From Botryotinia globosa (Eukaryota > Ascomycota > Leotiomycetes > Helotiales > Sclerotiniaceae), in contig RCSZ01000012.1 of the NCBI GenBank assembly GCA_014898425.1, positions 744,001 through 808,000 on the forward strand: a stretch of 64,000 nt of DNA, read 5' to 3'. The notes beneath the pieces are model-generated. The model saw nothing but the letters and a program-made list of their open reading frames with translations, was not told where the DNA came from and did no database searches. Each line of letters starts with the position of its first letter. Position 1 is the first letter of the stretch. The position numbers were made by a program, and so were the translations under genes. This document shows, one piece after another, positions 23,486 to 34,530 of the stretch.

Positions 23486-24633
23486 ATGGCGCCCATTACC
23501 AAAATCATCTCGTTGCTCAGCAGCGCATCACTCATCAACGCGATCGTTATGCCTGAAAGTATCCTTGAATTTCCCGTCGCGCATGATGAACATGCCTCTG
23601 TCTACGATAAAAATAGTCCCCTTCCGAGTATTTTCAACCTCACTTCATCCGGAAAGACTCGCCAAAGCACAAAGTCATCCAGCGATGACGATGATACTCC
23701 ACTACCCTTGATCATCTGGCATGGACTCGGTGACAACTACAAAGCGGATGGTCTTGCGCAAGTTGGAGAACTAGCTGAAGCTATTCATCCTGGAACTTTT
23801 GTCTATAATATTCATGTAGACGATGATGCATCTGCAGATAGGACGGCTACTTTCTTTGGAAATCTCACTCGTAAATACACCTTTTAGTTCTCCTAAAAAT
23901 ACGATACTAACACTCTTCCCAAGTTCAAATCGAAAAAGTCTGCGAAGACCTCGCCTCTCATCCTATTCTCTCTACCGCGCCCGCCGTCGACGCAATCGGA
24001 TTCTCCCAAGGAGGCCAATTCTTGCGCGGCTACATATCCCGCTGCAATTCTCCCCCCATCCGCTCTCTCCTAACCTTCGGCTCCCAACATAACGGCATTT
24101 CTGCCTTCCAAGCCTGTGGTCCTACCGATTTTCTCTGTCGGGGTGCTCAAACCCTCTTACGTTCGAACACCTGGTCAACATTTGTCCAATCTCGTCTCGT
24201 ACCCGCTCAATACTTCAGAGATCCCGAAAATCTCGACTCCTACCTCGAGTATTCTAATTTCCTCGCCGATATCAATAATGAGCGTGTCCTCAAGAATGAA
24301 ACATATAAATCAAACATGGAAAAATTGGAACGATTCGTCATGTACGTCTTTGAAGACGATACAACCGTCATTCCTAAGGAGAGTGGATGGTGGGCTGAAG
24401 TCAACGGCACGGAAATTACACCACTGAAAGAAAGAGCCATTTATAAAGAAGATTGGGTAGGTTTAAAGACGTTGGATGAAGCTGGAAAATTGGTTTTCGA
24501 AACTATTCCAGGGGGTCATATGACATTAGGAGAGGATATGTTAGCAAAGGCCTTCACAGAGTACTTTGGTCCTGCAGGGAAAAAATTCGGGGAGAAGCAC
24601 ACCGAGATGACCGGACATGAAGAGGAATTGTAA
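23486..24633 (+). CDS. ppt1: Palmitoyl-protein thioesterase 1
   Basis: PPT1 removes palmitate from cysteines of proteins degraded in the lysosome or vacuole. Exons 23486-23870 and 23924-24633 give 364 residues, joined by a 53-bp intron in frame. The start at MAPITKIISLLSSASLINAI is chosen because it begins a secretory signal; upstream in-frame codons add an unlikely leader. The alpha/beta-hydrolase features are the LIIWHGLGDNY oxyanion region, the nucleophile elbow GFSQGG with Ser at about 156, the acid in VFEDDTTVIPKESGWW and the His in ETIPGGHMTLGED. NPTSW-like and ITPLKERAIYKEDWVGLKTL stretches match the family's C-terminal half. Length is slightly above the ~306 of the human enzyme because of a Ser/Asp-rich insert after the signal (QSTKSSSDDDD). 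No defects were seen. Confidence 0.92.
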
Positions 24634-25380
24634 AGGGGCTCGGTTACGGCCATCTGGACTAGATGGGATTGATTTGTTACTTTTGAAGAATTTGCAAATA
24701 TGTTGATTATGGAGTGGAATGATAGCATTTGTAGTTTTAGATACCGGGCGTAGGCTATGGGATGCGGGCGTTTGTTCTCACGGACTAAATGGAGATTGGC
24801 AGTTTGAGCAATTTGAGCAATTTGAAGGATAACAATTTGGCATTCACGGAATCGATTGATTTGCTTTCAAGCTTTATCTCATGTGTGGAAGTTTGCATCG
24901 TGTAACATTGGATTGAAAATCGATTGAAATTCGATTGAAATTCGATTTGATGAGCAGAAGATCTCGAAGTTTAGATATTTTCACGACATGTCTTTACTGC
25001 GTAGTTTGCCCTGGCTTGGTGTACAAATTTATTTCTCTCGTCCATCTATCGATCGTGTCGACACCTCGCTCGCGTACAGCAAGCCAGCATTATTATATAT
25101 ACATTTCCTCTTCTCCCCTAGCCTAGCCTAGCGATCACATCACTTGAAACCTCACAACCATTCAGAAAATGTAATCAAATACCCAGTATCTAGGTATGCA
25201 ATCCATTACAAGATTTCCTTTCATTACGATAAGTCTAATCTACTAACAAACATACATTTGCGCCTCCAACGCCTTCTTATAAGATAGACCCATTTTCTTT
25301 TCCTCCGTTCTCGAGCCTGAAACGAGAAACGAGAAGTTGAATTTTTGACTAGAACAGAACAGAACGGAACTGAAGTGAAT
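24634..25380. other. Convergent 3' intergenic region
   Basis: This lies between the ends of PPT1 and CIC1, so it holds two 3' UTRs. A short run of GATTGAAAATC/GATTGAAATTC repeats sits at 24913-24946. No gene was seen. Confidence 0.5.
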
Positions 25381-26619
25381 CTAAGCAGCAGCCTTTTTAG
25401 TCTTCTTAGTCTTCTTTACCACGACGGGAACGGCGTCTAATTCCTTCGCCGCATCCTCCTTCTGCTTCTTCAACATTTCCTTTCGTAGCGCGATCTCTTG
25501 ATCTAACTTGTCATCGTTGCTCTCCAACAATTTTTGTTTCTTCTCCTCGCCTCCTTCAATCTCGCTTGCCTCCATACCCCTAGTCTTCCTCTTCTTGTTC
25601 TTCTTCTCCGAAACCCTCTCTTCAATCTCCTTCACCACGCTCTCATCCAAAACATCTTCCTCGTCTACCCACAACTCATCCGCCAACCAGATGGGGAGCG
25701 CCATGGTCTCTGGACCCTTGACGTGGATTGCACGCACGCCTCTCCATTTCTTAGGAACATACTTCTCAATCACAGTATCGACCACGACCTCCAAGTTCTC
25801 CGCCAGCTTCGCCGCATCCCAGCTCGCATACCCGATGCGGACAGCCGAGTTCGTCGAGCTGCTCAACGTAACCAATGCGCTCGAGATAGCCTTCTCGATC
25901 TCCGCAGCAATCTTCTTAGGTTCAGCGGATTTAGGTGCATCTTCACCCTTGGCGCGCGCGATTCTCTTGCCGTCGGTTTTAGGACGTTCAGCTTGGATAG
26001 CTACGGGGATGGGTCGCTTGGTGGTAGATTTGTAGAAGGATTTTCCGAGCAATTTGGGCAAGAGCGTGATAACTCGATCATCGGCGAGGAAGATGTCGTG
26101 CTCGGCGAAGAGTTTGCGCTGAGCTTCGTATTGCTTGTATTTCTTCTTGAGTTTGTCGACGCCGACGACTTTGGTGATGCGCTTGGAGAGTTCGGCGGGG
26201 AAGGCGGCGGATGCAACGATATCTTTGTAGGTGCGTTGGGGATCGGCGACGATGAGACAGATGGTTGTGGTGGTCGAGGTGTTGAGGGAGTGGGGGACAG
26301 TTACTTTGGCGGGCTTGAGCTTGGTTTTGTCGCTGATGTGTTTCTTGGTAGTGAGGGTGAGCCAGATGGGTGTGGATTCTGCGTCGTCGTCGTCGTTTTC
26401 AGCGAGGAGATTCTGAGCCCCTCCCTTTTTGGCTTTTTCGGCCTCGCTGGTAGAGATGTGTTTGAGGAGTGCAGTGGATGCTTTCAATACCTGTTACAAC
26501 ATGTGAGTATATGTCAATTGGATTGGGAGTGAAAATTCAAAAAGTACCTGATCGTGATTAAGTTGATATGGAGAGCCACTCTCGACCTTTGTGGTCAAGG
26601 TAGTAGATTTAGGAGCCAT
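25381..26619 (-). CDS. CIC1: Ribosomal L1-domain ribosome-assembly factor CIC1/UTP30
   Basis: Cic1/Utp30 proteins carry a ribosomal L1 fold and act in nucleolar pre-ribosome assembly. Exon 1 (26619-26548) codes MAPKSTTLTTKVESGSPYQL then NHDQ; exon 2 (26490-25381) continues with VLKASTALLKHI, for 393 residues, close to the 376 of yeast Cic1. The L1 fold spans about residues 25-265: PIWLTLTTKKHI, VTVPHSLN, CLIVADPQRTYKDIV, LFAEHDIFLADDRVITLLPK then LLGKSFY, RPIPV, VRIGYASWDAAKLAENL. The C-terminal ~110 residues are strongly basic and acidic by turns (SEKKNKKRKTRG, KKTKKTKKAAA), as expected for a nucleolar protein. A long antisense ORF on the plus strand is a codon-bias shadow. CIC1 is preferred over the shorter UTP30 by length. 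Confidence 0.85.
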
Positions 26620-28481
26620 TATTAAGAACTTTGAGGTTGAATGATAGATTCTTTCTCAATTGGCAGTTTCCTGATTATAAGAAATGACAGAAAGCGCAAA
26701 TGTCAAATCTTTCTTGGAGTTGATTATAAAAAAAAGGTATTGTACAAATCTCGCAAGCTTCTTTTTTACGATAAGATTTTTTGCGATTTGATTTTGATAA
26801 ATTTCTTTGGCGTCGGAATTTTCTTTACAACATCTCCGACGAGGCTTTGAAGTTGCGTTTGTGCCTTTTTTCGTTTGCCGTAGCTTATCGCAAGGCTCAG
26901 ACTTATCTATGCAAGGCTACACTTTACGATAAGGAATTGTGAATGAAGCTGCTATAGACCAAGAATTATGAGAATGATATGAATAGATTCATTCCTACCT
27001 AGTACGGTCTCATTTGACCAAATGTATCTAGGTACTCACCCATATCTATGACAAATGTATTCAATCTCAGACACATCAACTTGTCAAAACCCCGAGTTGC
27101 AGGTGATATGCACGGTGTAGCTTGGGAATTCCCGTTCGTTGTCCATTCATACGAAGTACCTCCTACCTAGCTAGCTATGAATCCGTATGATCCTCCTCGG
27201 CCCAAAAGAAAAGCTCACACCGACTTCAAGTCTTCCACTCAACTCCATCTTTGAATGGTCTCAATTCACATCATAGCCTACGCAGCGGTCTCCATCCGAA
27301 TGATTCAAATGCATGTATCAAGTGACATGTATGCAGGTAGTGATTAAGTACATGAGAAATCTGCAGTCGTGAGAAAGAGAGGTGTCCTTCCAATGCTCCA
27401 TCTCTTTCAAATCTCGGAAACACATTCATTTACCTGTCTAGTACGGTGTACCTCGTAGGTAGGTATATATATAATCCAACATGATAGAACATGCATTATC
27501 CGCCATACATACCGAGATAACCCTCTGCCAAAAGTATTTTCAGTCAATCAGCGCGTAGGAAAATCTTGCACCTCGCGTTGGGAATGCACCAAGCACAAGG
27601 TATGAAAAGCACGCACACACGCACGCACGACTACACGAGCACGAAACGAAAGTAGATGTTCAAAGGAGGCTGGAAGTGGAAGTTGGAACAGGTGTAGGTA
27701 GATATAATTACAATTAGACGTGAATGATAGATTATAGTGAGATATAAAAATAAGCTTTGGGAAAAGTTATTACTTGAGTTATGTAGTATAAAAAGGTGGA
27801 ATGTCTACCTAGGTAGTATCTCCAGCTACTCTGTCTCCCGTCTGTACTACAATCATCCAACTACCTACCTAGGTATAAGTCATTCTTTAAATCATATCCA
27901 TACAAGTGAATGTCACATTGACATAAATCATTCAACTCTTTATATAAATTCACCCATCATTTTCTCGATTCAGAATAGAATTGTATTATATCTCCAGCTC
28001 CATGTGAAAAGTGCATGTGCATGTGCAGTTCAAGTTCAAGTTCAAGTTCAAGTTCAATGCAGGTTGTACGGAGTAGAAATAGCGGAATTCATAATCTTTT
28101 AAAGCGGCCAATGAACATTTTTAGACTCCAACGCGGGTCGCGTCTGGGTACCGATGGGTCTGGGAACTTTCTTAATCTCCTCTTCAACTTTCCCGATCCC
28201 TCCATCTCTCAATCAGAGACCTGGTCGGAGGCCCATACAAAACTAAGTCTCGTCTTTCTACAATCTTTCCATTCTATTTCGTACATTTTCAATTCTTCTA
28301 GTTCTGTCTTACCAAATACTTCTTCCAAGATCTTCTTTACCGTCCTCGCCATCTCTCAAAATCTTATGAGCCTCGCGTTAGAATCTCAACTCGCCCACCG
28401 CGTTTAGGTCGCGGTCTGAGACATCCACCTTGAAGAAAATTACTCTCCCCTTTCATCATTCGTGATCAAAGGATATTTATC
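26620..28481. promoter_or_regulatory. Long divergent intergenic region, CIC1 / TOS4
   Basis: A 1.9-kb spacer between divergent genes; no gene was recognised. It contains repeated CTACCTAGGTA-type palindromes (26997, 27166, 27805-27816, 27866-27875), a GCACGCAC run near 27609-27630, and a TTCAAG tandem at 28027-28056. Part of the last 350 bp is probably TOS4 leader. Confidence 0.5.
28027..28056. repeat. TTCAAG tandem repeat
   Basis: Five direct copies of a 6-bp unit, preceded by a GTGCAT repeat, upstream of the TOS4-like gene. Confidence 0.8.
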
Positions 28482-30083
28482 ATGATGGACTCTTCACCAA
28501 GTAAGGCTAATGCTCAACTTGCCTTGCCAGCTCTGGCGGGTACAAAACGTCCAGCACCAACCTTACTTCCACCCTTTGAGCCACTTCCTTCCTCCTCTCC
28601 AAGCCTGCCAGGACGTAACACCAAGAGAGTTCGTACGTCACCATCTGCATTCGAATCGGCTTACACTAAGTATCCAACACCAATTCCTACCTCTACAACT
28701 GGTATTCTTTCATCCTCCCCTCCTCCAGGGGTACACGCTCGAGCCGGTCTCCATCGAAGTCGATCCTCTGTTGAGAGGGCTCCCCTTTCAGCTGTGCCAA
28801 CAATCACTCTGCCTGAAGATGGAGAGTCTCTTCTCATGGGTAGATCAAGCAATTCCTCCCACTATCAATTGTCCGCCAATCGTCTCATCTCTCGTGTCCA
28901 TATCAAAGCTAGATATATTGCTGCTACGGTTCCTCTCGAGTCGAATAAGATTGAGATCATCTGTTGTGGATGGAACGGAGTAAAGTTACATTGTCAAGGT
29001 CGAACATGGGAGTTGGCAAAGGGAGATAGTTTCACCTCGGAAACGGAAAATGCTGAAATTATGTTGGATGTTCAGGATGCACGGGTTCTGGTTGCTTGGC
29101 CACAAGGTGATAATCTTGACTCTGCTGCTCCAACAGAAGTTCCTTCGCGGAGTGAAGATAGTTCTCCTAGGGGTAAAGTTACTGCCGTTACTGCTCAGGG
29201 TGACATTATTCATTCAAGTCCAATTCGTCGTGTTGAACGTCATTCGTCACCAGTATCACCAACACCTGCTCGCCAAACCCTTTCCTCTGCCAATCTGGCC
29301 AATCTCTTTGCTGATGATGCAGAAAAGACCTTCATCCAAGTATATGAAGATAAATCAGAGCCAGCTCCAGCAATTGAGTCTAAAAATCCTGAGCCAGTAT
29401 ACTCACCAACAGTCGCTGCAACATCATTCAGTGCATCATTCCCAGCTAGTCAAGAGAGTGAGTTGAGTGAGCCAGACGAAGACCCTGATGAAGAAAATGA
29501 TCCCATTGTTCACTCCTTCGGTCCATTTGGTGCAAATTTATCCTCGAGAATGGCAAAGTTCACAGCTGGACATACCCCAGAAGCTCGTGGTCGTGATGGG
29601 CACAAATCTAAGACATCTATTGAAAAGCGATCGAGCTCTACATCCACTGATGAAGGTGCTATCACTCCTGTCATTAACCATGTAGCCAATCAACTCGCCT
29701 ATTCTCGTCTTCAATCCATGCCATTGTCAACTATCCTCAGAAACCTTCCATCCAATCTCAGAGGTATTAGCCCTTCAAAGAAGGAGAACAAGGGCCTCAC
29801 AAAGGACGATCTTCGCAAGATGCTGAACAGAACATCATTCATCGGCGAGATCCATCGAGAGGGCAAGGACGCTGCGGGAAAGCCACTTGAGAGTGAGTAT
29901 TACTATATCCCAGACGAAGATACCGATCAGTCAAGAAAGGAGACAGTCCAAGAAGGATTAAGGAAACCTAGTCTGAGAAACTGTAGAAAGCAGCACAAGG
30001 TAAAACTCACCCACGAATTGATTGATTTCTCTTATCTAACGTTTTTGCAGCAATATTATTGGAAGCGTCCAAGAACCCCATAG
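28482..30083 (+). CDS. TOS4: FHA-domain cell-cycle protein TOS4/PLM2-like
   Basis: Tos4-type proteins are nuclear FHA-domain factors acting around G1/S and DNA damage. The N-terminal ~105 residues are Ser/Pro-rich with a basic GRNTKRVRTSPS patch. The FHA domain covers about 105-205: SLLMGRSSNSSHYQLSANRL then ISRVHIKARY, with the Arg, Ser and His of the phosphothreonine-binding site present. The acidic middle is disordered. The C-terminal block has LTKDDLRKMLNRTSFIGEI and YYYIPDEDTDQ, then LRKPSLRNCRKQHK and QYYWKRPRTP, the conserved Tos4 end. A 51-bp intron (30000-30050, CTAAC branch, TTTGCAG end) should be removed to join KQHK to QYYWK; it has no stop and is a multiple of three, so the unspliced message would also be readable. 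Spliced length is 516 residues. Confidence 0.85.
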   Translation: MMDSSPSKANAQLALPALAGTKRPAPTLLPPFEPLPSSSPSLPGRNTKRVRTSPSAFESAYTKYPTPIPTSTTGILSSSPPPGVHARAGLHRSRSSVERAPLSAVPTITLPEDGESLLMGRSSNSSHYQLSANRLISRVHIKARYIAATVPLESNKIEIICCGWNGVKLHCQGRTWELAKGDSFTSETENAEIMLDVQDARVLVAWPQGDNLDSAAPTEVPSRSEDSSPRGKVTAVTAQGDIIHSSPIRRVERHSSPVSPTPARQTLSSANLANLFADDAEKTFIQVYEDKSEPAPAIESKNPEPVYSPTVAATSFSASFPASQESELSEPDEDPDEENDPIVHSFGPFGANLSSRMAKFTAGHTPEARGRDGHKSKTSIEKRSSSTSTDEGAITPVINHVANQLAYSRLQSMPLSTILRNLPSNLRGISPSKKENKGLTKDDLRKMLNRTSFIGEIHREGKDAAGKPLESEYYYIPDEDTDQSRKETVQEGLRKPSLRNCRKQHKVKLTHELIDFSYLTFLQQYYWKRPRTP

Positions 30084-30638
30084 ATGTACTTAGGTACGAC
30101 AACTTGAGGTTTCGCTCAAGGAAAGAATCGAATTGTCATGGGATGTAAAGGCTTCATAACTTCAACATCGATTCGCAAACTGTAACATAAACGATATCAT
30201 GATGATCGTGTCCCGGTATGGTTGGATTGCATAATGAAAAAAAAACCTGTTTGTATACGATGATGGATGGATGATAGATATCAGGCGATGTTCCGGTCCC
30301 CATACCCTTTTATTTGCATAGCGAGGCGTCAGTTAATTATTTCGCGTTTGTATTCTGCTGGTTGCATATCTCTCGAGACGGTCTTGTACAGTCAGCGCAT
30401 CGAGAGGTAAGAGTAACTTTGAAGAGTTTCAGACGAGGTTATCATGTATTAAAAACATCAAAAAAGCATTTATGAAATCCGTTCCGTTGTTGCAAGTGAA
30501 TGGCGCAAGTATATTGAGTACTAAAATATTGATATCTGATGAGACATAGAGAAGTATGAAGATATTGATGTAATGATCTGGTTTGCGACAACGAGTGAGA
30601 GGGAAGACGAACATAAAATATTGAGGAAGTGGCAAGAT

Positions 30639-30664
30639 TGTTGTTGTTGTTGTTGTTGTTGTTG
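30639..30664. repeat. (GTT)n microsatellite
   Basis: Eight to nine GTT units in non-coding sequence downstream of TOS4. Confidence 0.9.
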
Positions 30665-31182
30665 GGTGCACTGGGCAGCGAGTGGTTTAAAGTGGCGATA
30701 AGAAAATAAAAATGTTATCGATTAGATCCCCATAATTAAGGTTAAGCGACCCCGCATTGCGCTAGTACACGTGCCTCCAATTAAACCCGGACTTCGATTC
30801 AATCTCGAGACAATGCTGACTGACGTGGATAGATGTGAAGCTTGTTTTCTGGAAACACATGTTTGGAGAAAGGGAGATTGTAAGAAAGAGAACATGTCAT
30901 ACCACTTATGCGCGAATGGATGAGGGAAGTCCGTTTCCCCATCAGGTCAAAGGATTTCTTTATTGGCGATTGAATGAATGTTGATTGGATTTGAAGGATA
31001 GCTTGGGGAAGAGGGAGGGGTAAGATCAACAGTAGGAAGCCTATTTGACTGTGGAGGACTGGAGATGGTCATTACTATTTATCATCGTTCTTGCTTGGTG
31101 AGGTTGTATTGATATCTACTGGCTTACTGGCTTACTGATCGGATGTCTTATGTGAATAGGAGACGGGTATACTCAGTGGTGG

Positions 31183-31282
31183 GATGCTAATTGGTGGGAT
31201 GCTAATTCATGGTATGATAAATAATGGTATGCTAGATGACGGTATGGTATGCTAATTGACGACGGTATGCTAATTGACCTCT
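31183..31282. repeat. Imperfect GGTATGCTAATTG array
   Basis: The motif GGxATGCTAATT recurs about five to six times with variable spacing and substitutions (TGGGATGCTAATTGG, CGGTATGCTAATTGAC). Function is unknown; it is probably replication slippage. Confidence 0.6.
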
Positions 31283-31679
31283 CTCGTGATTTTACATCCT
31301 CGGTCGAATGATTTTTGGAGGGGTATTTATATTCGACTGGATAACTGATAACTGATAATTGCTTTCTGTTTCTATTCACGATTCGATCAATACCTTTACA
31401 GTTACAAGTACGAATAAATCATAGCATATCTTCTACAACTATTGACGTCATTCGAAAAATCAACACATTACAAACGAAGCGATCCTTCCATTTGCTCAGG
31501 TTCAATCGCCCTCTTGCATTCAATCAATAGTGAACAAAGCTATCACCTTCTTCAACCATATACTCATTGATCAGTCTCTTGATTGAAAAATTGCAAACAA
31601 ATCTATACTCTGCCTATCTACTGGCCCATTCAATACCTTCAACACCTTCAACCTCAAACCCAACCTCAAACAAAACAAC

Positions 31680-32012
31680 ATGACATCAATCGCATCCCAG
31701 CAATCCAAGCCCAGTCACAGCGACGAAGCTCCCCTCCCCCACCATTCCAAACCCACCTCCGACTCTACCGCCTCTCACCTCGCCGAGATCATCGAAGTTT
31801 CCATTCCTGACGGGCGTCGCAATTCTGGCGGCGAAAGTCTACCATCTTCAGTCGAGACCTGGAAACCCAATCTTGACAGACGTCAAAGTTGGAATCATCA
31901 GGACCTTAAGAGATTACATGTGGAAGAGGGATTGAAGAAGGAGAATTGGGACAATGATGCTGGAGCAGAGGCGTTGGGATATAGTTACGAGGGTGAGGGA
32001 GGGAAGAAGTGA
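31680..32012 (+). CDS. Small Ser-rich conserved-type protein
   Basis: A 110-residue ORF with a protein-like character: an N-terminal Ser/His-rich region (SHSDEAPLPHHSKPTSDS), then a more conserved-looking C-terminal half with ETWKPNLDRRQSWNHQDLKR and an acidic end. I recall small ascomycete proteins with a similar DRRQSWN-QDLKR core, of unknown function, but cannot check this. The ATG follows an A-rich context (CAAAACAACATGA) after a CA-rich probable leader. No intron is needed. Confidence 0.6.
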   Translation: MTSIASQQSKPSHSDEAPLPHHSKPTSDSTASHLAEIIEVSIPDGRRNSGGESLPSSVETWKPNLDRRQSWNHQDLKRLHVEEGLKKENWDNDAGAEALGYSYEGEGGKK

Positions 32013-33616
32013 GGGAATAGCTTTGGGAGTGTGTACGGAACAAAGGATGAGTGATGGATATATCGAAGGAGCATTACTGGGAGAGATGGGGTTGAAAAAG
32101 CATGATGTTTGGAGTTGAAGCGATGAATCTCAATAAGGAGATGTGGTTTTTGCTGGCTCAAGCTAAATTGATATCAATGAGGATGGGAAAAAACACATCT
32201 TAACATCGGCGATCGGTTTTTAATAAGAGTGATTAACTGTGGTCTCGGTCTATGGCTATGGAGGAGATAATGCATTAGTATAGCATACAATAATGAATAC
32301 TGCTCATCTCTGTTTAACTCTTTACTGCCAAAAGAATGTGCCGTTATCGAAAATGGGTGTTCACTTTGTCAATATCTGACCATAAACTTGATATCCGTGG
32401 CTTCGAAAGTGATGGATGACGGGATACCCCAATCCCAATCTCACGAAGAGCTTCTCCGTTTGGTTTTGGAGATGGAGGGATCATTGGTACATATGATGCC
32501 TCAATGGCATGGTAATCCTTTTTCCAGACCTCCAAGATTGAGATTCATCTCACTCCGCGATCGAAAGAACACAGAATTCTGCGGTTTATCAAGTGTGTAA
32601 TATAGCTCATCTCCTCGGTCCCTGCACTTTATTCGAAGAGCACATGCAGATAAATCAATTCTCGTATCTAGAAAATCCATTAGGTAAATTGTTGTCTGGA
32701 GACTTGGAGCAGACGGTCACACCAAAAAAGTCAATTTAGTCGATTGTGGTCGGAAAATACACAACTCCAGTATTGAGAAGACCAGGTTATCCCCATAGCT
32801 TCTGCTCGTATGTGTATAGAATTGTCGAAAAAGAGACTCAATGTAGGCGGAGTAAAGACTCTCTTCTTACATGCGTAGTATTAGTTGGAGATGGGGCTAG
32901 ATATACAAGAGCCACATCACTTGAAAGGCAATAAAGGAATGAGTTACAAGGGACTTCTAGTTTGACGCCTGTGTTCACACTGCCATGCAGTGCTTGGAAC
33001 ATTACACGTCATGTCACTCCATCTTTACTGAATGACAATTGAAACTCGTATAAAGTCATCAGAAGTGATACAGTACTAGGGCACTTCTATTTGATCGACA
33101 GTCATTTTGCACCAAAACTCATCATTTAAATATATTTAGTTTTAAACAAAATTATATATTTATTTTTGAAATAATTATATTAATTTATTCATTTTTATCT
33201 TTTCTTTGATAAAAATTATTTATTTTATTTTTAGAAATTTGATATATTATAAAATATTTATTTGATATTTTAAAATTCTAATATATTAGAAATTACAACC
33301 AAAATAAGCGAATTCTCAAGAACCTTTTGATCCAAAAAATTTAAAAATATATATTATATCTATTAATTCTTTAAAAAAAAGGAAAATCTTATTATAAATA
33401 TTATTTATATATAAATAATTAAATTATTAAATTTATTCTAAAAAAAACTATTCAAAAGAATAATAATCTAATTTCTAAAAATAATAAAATAGTGTATTTG
33501 GGTGTATTTTTGAGATCGATCAAATAGAAGTGCACGGTTGCTGTAGCATATGTCCTTGTGTTAATATATTCATCAGTCGCATCCTCCTGGTTTGCAAACA
33601 TTCTAATCAAATCAAC
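32013..33616. other. Gene-free region with an AT-rich TIR element
   Basis: Apart from probable UTR near 32013 nothing gene-like was recognised. The element at 33081-33533 is listed separately. The short ORFs at 32344-32934 have no recognisable features. Confidence 0.5.
33081..33533. mobile_element. AT-rich element with 18-bp perfect terminal inverted repeats
   Basis: The left end GCACTTCTATTTGATCGA (33081-33098) is exactly complementary to the right end (33516-33533). The 453-bp element is more than 80% A+T inside and encodes nothing, while the flanks have ordinary composition. The sharp change of composition at the ends and C-poor interior fit a small DNA transposon eroded by repeat-induced point mutation. 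No clear target duplication was found, so the exact ends are uncertain by a few bases. Confidence 0.7.
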
Positions 33617-34530
33617 CTACTTCGATAAAGGAAATCCCACGCCAGCCAAAATAGCCGGCTCCTTAATATTGTGATGCGCATAACTCATGATACCAGTCGC
33701 ACCCGGCTCCATCATCATCTGAAATGGAAAGTCCATAGCATAGCGAAGCCATCTCTTCGTGAACGCCCGTAAGATGTGACCGTGAGCAACCTGTTCAAAT
33801 GGTAATCAGCCACATCAAAATAAAAGTTCAACGAGACATCAAATCTTACTATGAAAACATCGGCAGGCTCGCCACTTTTGCCATCTACATGAGGACTCTG
33901 TAGCTCAGGAATCTGGTCGATGAGTCTATCCAGACGCGCTTGTACATCTTCTGCCGATCTGAATCAAGAACCAAATGTTAATCTCTATGCGAAAGCCAAT
34001 CACCATACCAACATGCGCACGACAGATTTCGCTCACTCTCCGCCCTCACAGCCTTGAGTCCAGATATCCCTTTTTGGTAGGTCTCTCTTCGCTCTGCTTT
34101 CTTTCAGCTCATCCGGTTTCAAGCCGTCATAATCTCCGTAATCCCACTCTGCGATGTCCTCTGTGGTGGTTATTTTGTTCTCTTGATCAGGTCGATCTTT
34201 ATGTGCAGGCCCGAGCAAAATCGATAACGTATCAACAGCCCGTTTATGAGGTGAAGTAAAAACATGTGTTAGTTTGGAAGGGTCAATGAGTTTGCCAGCA
34301 CCGACGAAGACTTCGCCCGTGCCTTGAACTTGAGTAATTCCGTTTGCGGTGGGGGGAATTTCAGCCTTGCCAGTGCAGCGGCCGTTGATGGTCCATTCTG
34401 TTTCGCCTTGTATGTAATGGGATTATTAGAATTTGACTATCCGTTTTCCCCAAGAAAGTGTAAACGTCAAATTACCGTGTCCAGAGATGAAGACTCGTGG
34501 TGTAGTTGCGTTTGCATCAGACGTTGTTGT
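33617..34530 (-). CDS. Sedoheptulose-1,7-bisphosphatase-like histidine phosphatase, unusual N-terminus
   Basis: Histidine-phosphatase family, closest in my reading to yeast Shb17, which hydrolyses sedoheptulose-1,7-bisphosphate in riboneogenesis. Minus-strand exons are ~34530-34476, 34406-34037, 33958-33850 and 33790-33617; internal phases all join. Shared blocks are TPRVFISGHGETEWTINGR, VFTSPHKRAVDT, IAEWDYGDYDGL, DIWTQGCEGGESAEDVQARL, FIVAHGHILRAF and GIMSYAHHNIKEPA. Two oddities stand out. The catalytic RHGET motif reads GHGET, losing the phosphate-binding Arg. No ATG is in frame upstream before a TAA; the nearest ATG (about 34626) is followed by TAA after nine codons and no canonical intron that I could find restores the frame. 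The gene may be inactive, or have an unrecognised first exon. Confidence 0.75.

Larger units (their letters stand above)
30084..31679. other. Intergenic with short tandem repeats
   Basis: No gene was recognised. It has a (GTT)n run at 30639-30664 and an imperfect array built on GGTATGCTAATTG between about 31183 and 31282. The last part is probably the leader of the small gene at 31680. Confidence 0.5.

Noticed and set aside
25534..26532. 332-codon plus-strand ORF
   Set aside because: It is antisense to CIC1, whose L1-domain coding is clear; long antisense ORFs arise from codon bias.
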